NCBI RefSeq assembly: GCF_000516985.1
Contig: NW_006917091.1
Span: 7,107,521 to 7,171,520 of the forward strand
DNA length: 64,000 nucleotides
Direction of reading: 5' to 3'
From: Pestalotiopsis fici W106-1
Lineage: Eukaryota; Ascomycota; Sordariomycetes; Amphisphaeriales; Sporocadaceae
Below are positions 57,735-64,000 of the stretch, in pieces. Each line of letters opens with the position of its first letter. Position 1 is the stretch's first letter. The translations under genes and the position numbers were made by a program. The notes under the pieces are model-generated. The model saw only the letters and a list, made by a program, of their open reading frames with translations, did no database searches and was not told the origin of the DNA.

Positions 57735-58310
57735 GGTGATGGTGATTTCCCAACCTTGTTTGGCCCAAGAAAGGATTTGTTGCCGGTATGGACAAATTCG
57801 AACCAGAAAGCATCAAATCAGATGATATAATTAGGACTTCGCAGTGTGGGGGTGAAATATACAAGTGTACCTGATGCTACTTGCCCAACATAGCTCTTTG
57901 CGATCCCAGTTCTGTATCCTAAGTGTCTCTGCTGGAGCCCAATCCTAGAACTCTTGGATAGCTCACCACCTGTGCGAATGATCATACGGCGTATAGCCTG
58001 GCAGACATGGCTGTGAACTATTCATAGAAGGCTTACCTGAATTGGGTGCTAGTTCCCGAGTCTGGAGCTTCGTGGAGCTACTTAGTGCTGATGTTCTCGG
58101 CGCCCGCACTGGATTGATCCAAGATCATATACCTGGCATTGAGATAGCCCATCGTCACCAAGTCAGCACTAAGAAAGAACCTTCATGGTGGCTGTTATTA
58201 GAGAACATGTCGCCCGCTCTTTGTTTCCAACATAGATCTCGCCGGTTCTGATACACGCATTTGATATCTTGCTACGTTCTCTTCTTGTAATTTACAATTC
58301 ACATTTGAAA
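57735..58310. other. Intergenic region Ulp1-like/cupin
   Basis: 576 bp. A 28-codon frame at 57788 and a 69-codon frame at 58042 look slightly protein-like (PSWWLLLENMSPALCF), but no splicing that joins them to a gene was found. Confidence 0.4.
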
Positions 58311-59234
58311 ATGCCGGAACTCAGCACTCACCCCCTCTGCGAGGTTTTGCCATCTGAAAGAACAGTGGCTGGCCCCTTTATTCTGTTTGATGGATCGTTT
58401 GAGATAGAATTCCTCCAGCCAGATCCACAACGACATGCCTCGTAAGGCTCAAGTAATGTGTTGCAGTTTCATCCTACTTACGCGTGTAGTACTCTTTTCA
58501 AGGCAACCTACAAACATGGTCACCATTGGTGTAAGAAGGGCAAGGGTCACCCTCAGGTTTGTTTCACAAAATCCAACACGAAGTCCAACACTGAGCCTTC
58601 GATAGTCGCCACCTTTACACATACACTTTACCCAAACTGAGTCCTTTGCAATCCTATCAGGACAGATTGGAACCACATCAACACCACAGAACGGTATGAT
58701 TGGGGCTGTAAAGGATCAAGTGCATGACAAAGAGTCGACCAGATATCACCCTCATGATATCGAGCCTTGGACGCCTCATAGCTTTTGGCCAGTTCCTGAG
58801 GCGACAGAAGATTCTGTCCTGCTTCTTTGGGCAACTCCGGAAGGACCATTCCCTCCTATGATGGACAATGCGTTTTTCACGACCATATTACGGTACATCA
58901 GTGACATTACTGAGAAAAAGGTGAAAATGGATATTCCGCAAATCATGATTAATCAGTAAGTCTGCCCAGTCTGAAAGTATACCTGGATTGTAGGTACACC
59001 TCATACTATGCAACCTAGCATGATAACATGAAATCTTTTAGGCATGAGTCGGAATCCTGTGTAATCATGTTTCCGGGCGCATGGTGGCTTGGGCCACTGA
59101 GATGGTGGATTCCTTGGAAAGTCCAGGCATTCTTGTCGCTTCTCGCGGCGTGGCAAGGAAAGCATGGGCTCATGAAGGAGTATGTTGCTCCCGAAGACTG
59201 GAGAGCATATATGGAAGGCAAGAAACTCAGCTGA
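58311..59234 (+). CDS. Cupin-domain protein
   Basis: Four exons (58311-58441, 58490-58556, 58606-58955, 59042-59234) give 246 aa. The cupin barrel covers about 25-140. Motif 1 reads SPPLHIHFTQTESFAILSGQ, providing the two His and Glu of a metal site; motif 2 is represented by IEPWTPHSFWPVPE with its His. The C-terminal half (MMDNAFFTTILRYISDITEK, then FPGAWWLGPLRWWIPWKVQA) matches a fungal cupin subfamily with a hydrophobic helical tail, possibly membrane-associated. The exon 2/3 join uses a GTTTGT donor and is the least certain part of the model, chosen because it keeps the frame. Function could be an isomerase, dioxygenase or binding protein. Confidence 0.78.
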
Positions 59235-61047
59235 GTGATGTTGTGGGTGTTGACTTCTCCAGGGCAGAAATACGGGTACATGCTGCTTATACTGCCGTGC
59301 ATAGTGTTTTTATTTAGGTTCGTGTCAAGCCATTTCAAATCAATTACCTGGGCATGAATATTTCCTGCAATGTACAAAGAAAGGTGGGTGGCTCGAAATT
59401 TATGAGGTGTCACCCAAGTTTCTAGGTGAGCATGTGCAAATCAGCCCGTTATGAAATGTATCGGTTTGAAATGTGTGCCGTGGAAGCTCGATACTTCAAG
59501 GCATCATGTAATTCAATATTTGCCATGGAGACTAGTGCAGTACACTGCGATGACACACTCTGAGTAACTCACCCTTTGACCAATTGATAAGAACTGCTAT
59601 TTCGCCTAGCAACTACATTGGTCCGCACAAATTGAATAAGCATGTGCACGGCGCCACAAACGCCGGTTGGGTGTGATGTCTTCCAATGTGATACCGCTGA
59701 GTATTGGTATTGGCGCCTGACATGATCGGAAGTGACACAGCCCAAAGCAATAATCTGTCAAATCCACTGGATTCTCTTCTTCGCCTCTCATTTTCCTAGT
59801 AAGGCTCGGGAATAATGAATTATGCCCGTTCATGAGTGCCTAGTCGGATTGTGATATGGTGCGAATATTCCTGGGAGCAAAGCCAGAACTTTCATGTAGC
59901 CTCCAGATGGCATTGCACCTACGTATAGAGTTCGACCCAGCTTTTCACCACCTGTCAATGGCCTCATCCCGCTCTCGAACTGTTCTCAGCAGCAGCCGGC
60001 GTGGCATACCGCCAGCTCGAAGCTGAAGACGCCCCGATTATAGTATTCAATGCGCCTGTTTGACAATTCTAGGAAACGAAAACAGTTTCAATCAGCTACT
60101 TATCTAGTCTTGGTCATGTTTCTTAACTTGAAAACTGTCAGATGTGTAGGCCAATCTGCTAAGGGCTTCAGACCAAACGCCCTCTGCAAGGCTGCGGGAA
60201 GTAAGTTGCAACAAAGAGTCAATCTTGCCGGTATAGTTCTCAAGGTGGATATCATTGGAAGGCTGTTTCGCGCCTAGACGTGGCAGCAAGCAACGTCGCA
60301 CAGTGTGGTGGAAGACATTATACAGCTTCGGCTTCGCAGGGGAAGGGTGCAGAGGGTGCGGCGGGAATGATGGCTTTGTGGCGCGCTCGCAAACGAAAAG
60401 ATACTGCGGGACGGAGAACCACATGTCTGTACCCGATATTCACCCATTTATACACTACATACATTTGCCGTCTGGCTGGAGGTTGTATTTGCTGACAAGG
60501 GATCACAAGATAATGCGTAAACAGGTACGAAGGGGGCAGAAAATCCAAAGCTGATGATATGGTGCAGTGATGCATCAGGAGTAATAAGGATTTCGGCTCT
60601 CGCCAAGGTTCTTTACTCACCTATGAGCTTATTGCGAAAAGTACCGCGTATACAAAATGCCAATGAGTAGTCCCATATGACCAGCCCCAAAGATAAGTGA
60701 CAGGTGGATCCTTCATCGCTCCATCATGATGTATTCGGCGGAGTCGAGAAATGGAGCACCTTGCTTGCCCTGGCCTGGCAGCCTGGCAGGACGGCCGCGT
60801 TGGGCGATTCTGCGACTCTCCTTGGGGGCCAGGGGGGACTTGGGGGTGACTGCGCCGCGGAGAGGGTTGCACTCGCCATGCAGTAGCAGCAGCAATCAAT
60901 CCTCGAACATATGTACCTCAAGAGCTTGATTCAATAGGCTTCGTCGCAGGATATGTGTGTCACCGTGTTAATTGATAGCAACTTCCGGAGAAGCTACACA
61001 TCATAAGATGTATGCAACAGTTCTTGCGCATGAAGCACGTGGCCGAA

Positions 61048-61076
61048 TTGCTTGCTTGTTTGCTTGCTTGCTTGCT
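61048..61076. repeat. TTGC tetranucleotide microsatellite
   Basis: About seven copies of TTGC with one interruption (TTGT). Confidence 0.85.
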
Positions 61077-61566
61077 ACAGAATTCTGTAAAGAACCAAAA
61101 TTAACTGGGCGATCATGTAGCTAAAAAGTGCAAACCAACAGCTAGGTGGCATGTCTAGCGCCGAATATCTTTTTTTCAGTTGAGGTACTCCCGTCGTTTC
61201 GTCGCCTCAATACTACCCGGACTCGCGGACGGGGGTACCGGTTAGTGGGCTGGCAATCACAGTCTACATCAATAATGGGCGCCAACATTCCCAAGGTTAG
61301 TACACACGTACCTAGTCGTATTACCTTCAGCGACTACCCATCGAATCATCACTTCCCCATCGACCAGGAAGGATTGATGACTGGAGGAGAGGCTTGCATT
61401 TTGCACCGGGGTGACGAATCTCACAAATCTCCCTTTGGAAGCATGGCGGCTACATGACATCCACAATGATCAACTAGCACAATAGTAGGTAGTTAATAGC
61501 ATTTTCCTACCTGAGAAGCTTCTCCTCGTTCCTCTCCTCGTTATAATACATCTTAATCCCGTGTCG

Positions 61567-61590
61567 CTACTACTACTGCTGCTGCTGCTA
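61567..61590. repeat. CTA/CTG trinucleotide tract in 5' leader
   Basis: Four CTA units pass into four CTG units, about 95 nt before the glycosyltransferase ATG. The tract is in frame with the ORF and would encode Leu runs if translation began upstream at a non-ATG codon. Confidence 0.75.
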
Positions 61591-61683
61591 TCGACGCCCA
61601 CCAATCCAGCAGCTGCTACCCTCAACGTCCACCTACCGTTCGTTGCGCTGTGCTGCGATGCGGTCCCGATCCTCGCCCTGACC

Positions 61684-63482
61684 ATGGCTACCTTTGTTAA
61701 GGTGCCGCGCGTCTTCCTTCTGGCTGGCTTTATTCTAATCTTCCTCTTTCTGAGCACCAACCGCTTCTACTACAACGATGAGAACGCATATCCTCTACCG
61801 CCGCCAATCGATCATTCTACACCAAATGAGCGCGTAGCGGCTCACGCGGCAGCGACGACACCTGAGGAATCCAAGAAAATTATTGTCGAAAAGCCGTTTG
61901 CTGCTGGTGGATATGGTGGCGGTAGCGGCTCTCCAATCGTTGCTAGCGAACCCGCAACCGGCGCAACGAGCGCTGATTCAGCTGCTGTGGTAGAAGGAGT
62001 CGGAGCGCCTGGCGCGTCCACGACACCTGGGCCGCAGAAGCAGCAACAGGACATCAACAACAACAATGCGCACAACCAACATCAAAGCCCAGCCGCTGCC
62101 CTGGGGCCATGCGAGGATCTCAAACTCCTTCGAAGCGTCCACTCCCAGCAGCAATTGACCGAAAAGGTGCGATACCAGAGGATCTGCCTCGAGCCCATCT
62201 TCTCGGCAGATGTTGATCGCCATGCCATCACCAGTCTCCCCACCTCACTTTTCGGTAGCGAAGCCACAGTGAACATCAACGAATGCGAATCTGCCCAGGT
62301 GCCCGAATGTACCCGAGTTCAGCTTAAAGTACCTGAACCATACGATAAACACCACGATGTGTCCCATCTGGTTTTTGGTGTCGCAACCGACTACCAGCGC
62401 CTTCAAGAATCAATTGACGCTTTTGCGCATTGGTTGTCGCGGCCGGGGGGCCGGGGCGCAAAACTGGTCGCCCTTCTCGTCGACTATTCCTCATACAAGG
62501 ACGTGGAAATTGAGGCATTGCTAGAAGAGTTTCGTGATGCAGATATCAACGTACAGCTGGTCCGGCCACTCCGCGAGACGTATACAGTCTCGCATTCTCA
62601 TTTCACAGTTCTTGCGCAAATGCTCGAGAGCAATCCTGAAGCGCAGTGGTACGGGCTTTTAGACGATGACACATTTTGTAAGCGCGCCATCACGTCAACC
62701 TCTATTTGAACATCAACCATTGCTAATGTTGACCTTTTCTCTACACAGTTCCCCGTGGATTAAAGCCATTGTCTGATGCGCTTGCAAAACTTGACCACAC
62801 CCAGGACCAATATGTTGGGGCACTATCAGAGGACTTTGAGGCCGTACGGACCTTTGGCTTTATGGCTTTCGGTGGTGCCGGAGTGTACTTGTCAGCGCCA
62901 CTCGCAAAGACATTGGGAAACCACATCCACGAGTGCATATCTGGAGCTACCATGGCTGAGGGTGACATCATCATACGAGACTGTGTATACAGTAACTCCA
63001 AGGCAAAGTTGACCACCCTGCCTGGCTTATTCCAGCAAGACATGAAAGATGATGCGAGTGGTTTCTTCGAATCGGGAGTCGAAGCTATTAATTTCCATCA
63101 CTGGAAAAGTTGGTTCAACGCCCCAGTCGTCGACATGGCTGCAGCAGCACTTTACTGCGGAGACTGTTTCTTGCAGCGGTGGCAGTTTGAAGACGATACT
63201 ATTTTCACAAATGGCTATTCTATAGTCAAGTACCTGTATGACGTACGGAATATCGATCTGAATCAGATGGAGGGCACCTGGACCAATGCCGGCAGGAGCT
63301 TTGACTTCAGCATTGGACCTTTGCGGAGGAAGCTGGTCCGGGATGAGAAAAAGAGCTACACGTTGAAAGCTGCCGACTTCGCCGACGGTGGCAATCTACA
63401 TCAGCTCTACGTCTGGGATGGCAATCCAGCGACTGGTGAAGCCGACGGTGTGATAGAGGTCGTATGGCAAAAACGAAGATGA
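61684..63482 (+). CDS. Glycosyltransferase family 31-like, type II membrane protein
   Basis: Two exons (61684-62677, 62749-63482) encode 575 aa. Residues 9-23 (RVFLLAGFILIFLFL) form an N-terminal signal anchor, typical of Golgi glycosyltransferases. A disordered Ala/Pro/Gln/Asn-rich stem runs to about 150. The catalytic domain shows VSHLVFGVATDYQRL, AQWYGLLDDDTFFPRGLKPL with the metal-binding DDD at 327-329, and FMAFGGAGVYLSAPLAKTLG, matching fringe/GT31 enzymes. Further downstream, the Glu/Asp of MAEGDIIIRDCVY agree with the family's base region. The donor sugar and acceptor are unknown. The intron interrupts the codon after DDDTF and its removal restores the motif. Translation start is taken at the first ATG before the anchor. 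Confidence 0.88.
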
Positions 63483-64000
63483 ACGACACTTGAGCAGTCG
63501 GCAAAGAACAACATAATAATGATGTCCAGGAACAAAAGCTTTTATGAAAACAAACATTAGCAGATATGAATAAAAAAATATGACAACCCATTTCGATACT
63601 CTGGGATAAATCATGCGTATTTAATACTTTGTATCATTTCGCAGGCTTTCTGCGTTTTAGACAATACTTTCTGCTCGTGAGATTCCATAATGAAAATGCC
63701 CACTCGCCCTATCTTTCGTCTCAAGGTCGATTCGATGCATATCTGGCGGTTTTCAGGCGTTTGCTTGAGTATGATTAAGTTATTCAAACCACAAGGCAAA
63801 CGTCACGAAAAGCGCGCTGGACAACACATTACCTTGCCCATGTGTGAATTGGGCAAGCCCTTGTCACAAACACATATTTGTTCTTCAGCGCGCATACTTT
63901 CGAGCCAGAAACCAGTCCATTGAGAAGATTTGCAGGAGCAATGGTTTCTAGCTAGCCATGACACGTCTCGCGAAACTCATTGTCACGGCCTAATGCTCTG
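63483..64000. other. 3' flank of the glycosyltransferase, to window edge
   Basis: 518 bp of AT-rich sequence, with the glycosyltransferase 3' UTR on the left. A 77-codon frame at 63690-63923 shows no recognisable content. Confidence 0.45.

Larger units (their letters stand above)
59235..61683. other. 2.45-kb stretch without recognisable genes
   Basis: No frame shows a known domain. The right half has simple repeats (TTGC near 61048 and a CTA/CTG tract near 61567) and should include the promoter and leader of the GT31-like gene. The sequence is otherwise unremarkable. Confidence 0.45.

Noticed and set aside
57788..58251. Two short frames that could be exons of a small gene
   Set aside because: No donor/acceptor pair joins them cleanly and neither has a known motif.
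61561..61683. Leu-rich N-terminal extension of the GT31-like protein
   Set aside because: Its start codon would be GTG/CTG and it consists of a simple CTA/CTG repeat; the ATG at 61684 lies right before the signal anchor.

Overview
The window is nuclear DNA of a filamentous ascomycete, most likely a sordariomycete and perhaps hypocrealean. The evidence is moderately dense genes on both strands, short 45-120 nt introns with GTNNGT donors and CTRAC-like branch points, and fungus-specific families: Zn2Cys6 and bZIP regulators, a CFEM/Pth11-type receptor, a NACHT STAND protein, and an A-T-R-R carboxylic acid reductase. No rRNA, convincing tRNA, CRISPR array or intact transposon was seen. All gene models were spliced by hand from the sequence, and nearly all close in frame across every exon.

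Left part (1-20 kb): mostly conserved housekeeping genes. In order these are a partial TGS1 cap methyltransferase (-), GRASP (+), OST2/DAD1 (-), a TMEM14 protein (+), CMC2 (-), prefoldin subunit 2 (+), a 4.4-kb stretch with no recognisable gene, the CCAAT-binding subunit HapC/Hap3 (+), RRN3 (+), a bZIP factor (+) and a DUF3500 protein (+).

Middle (20-43 kb): accessory in character. It holds a secreted nucleoside hydrolase-like protein (-), a NACHT protein broken by one in-frame TAG (+), a CFEM-domain seven-helix receptor (+), an ATRR-type reductase expected to turn glycine betaine into choline (-), a GNAT acetyltransferase (-), an alpha/beta hydrolase with an altered nucleophile elbow (-), an unrecognised 627-aa protein (-) and a FAR1-like DNA-binding protein (-). 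Two long stretches flanking the NACHT gene have no recognisable genes.

Right part (43-64 kb): an ammonium transporter (-) with GATA sites upstream, a Zn2Cys6 regulator (-) and a Dal5-type MFS transporter (-). Divergent from the transporter run five + strand genes: an HSL-type hydrolase, a BAHD/AATase-like acyltransferase, a DUF3445 haem N-demethylase-like protein, a Ulp1-like protein that seems to have lost its catalytic residues, and a cupin. The regulator, transporter, hydrolase, acyltransferase, DUF3445 and cupin genes could form a small metabolic cluster with no PKS/NRPS backbone gene. A GT31-like glycosyltransferase (+) closes the window.
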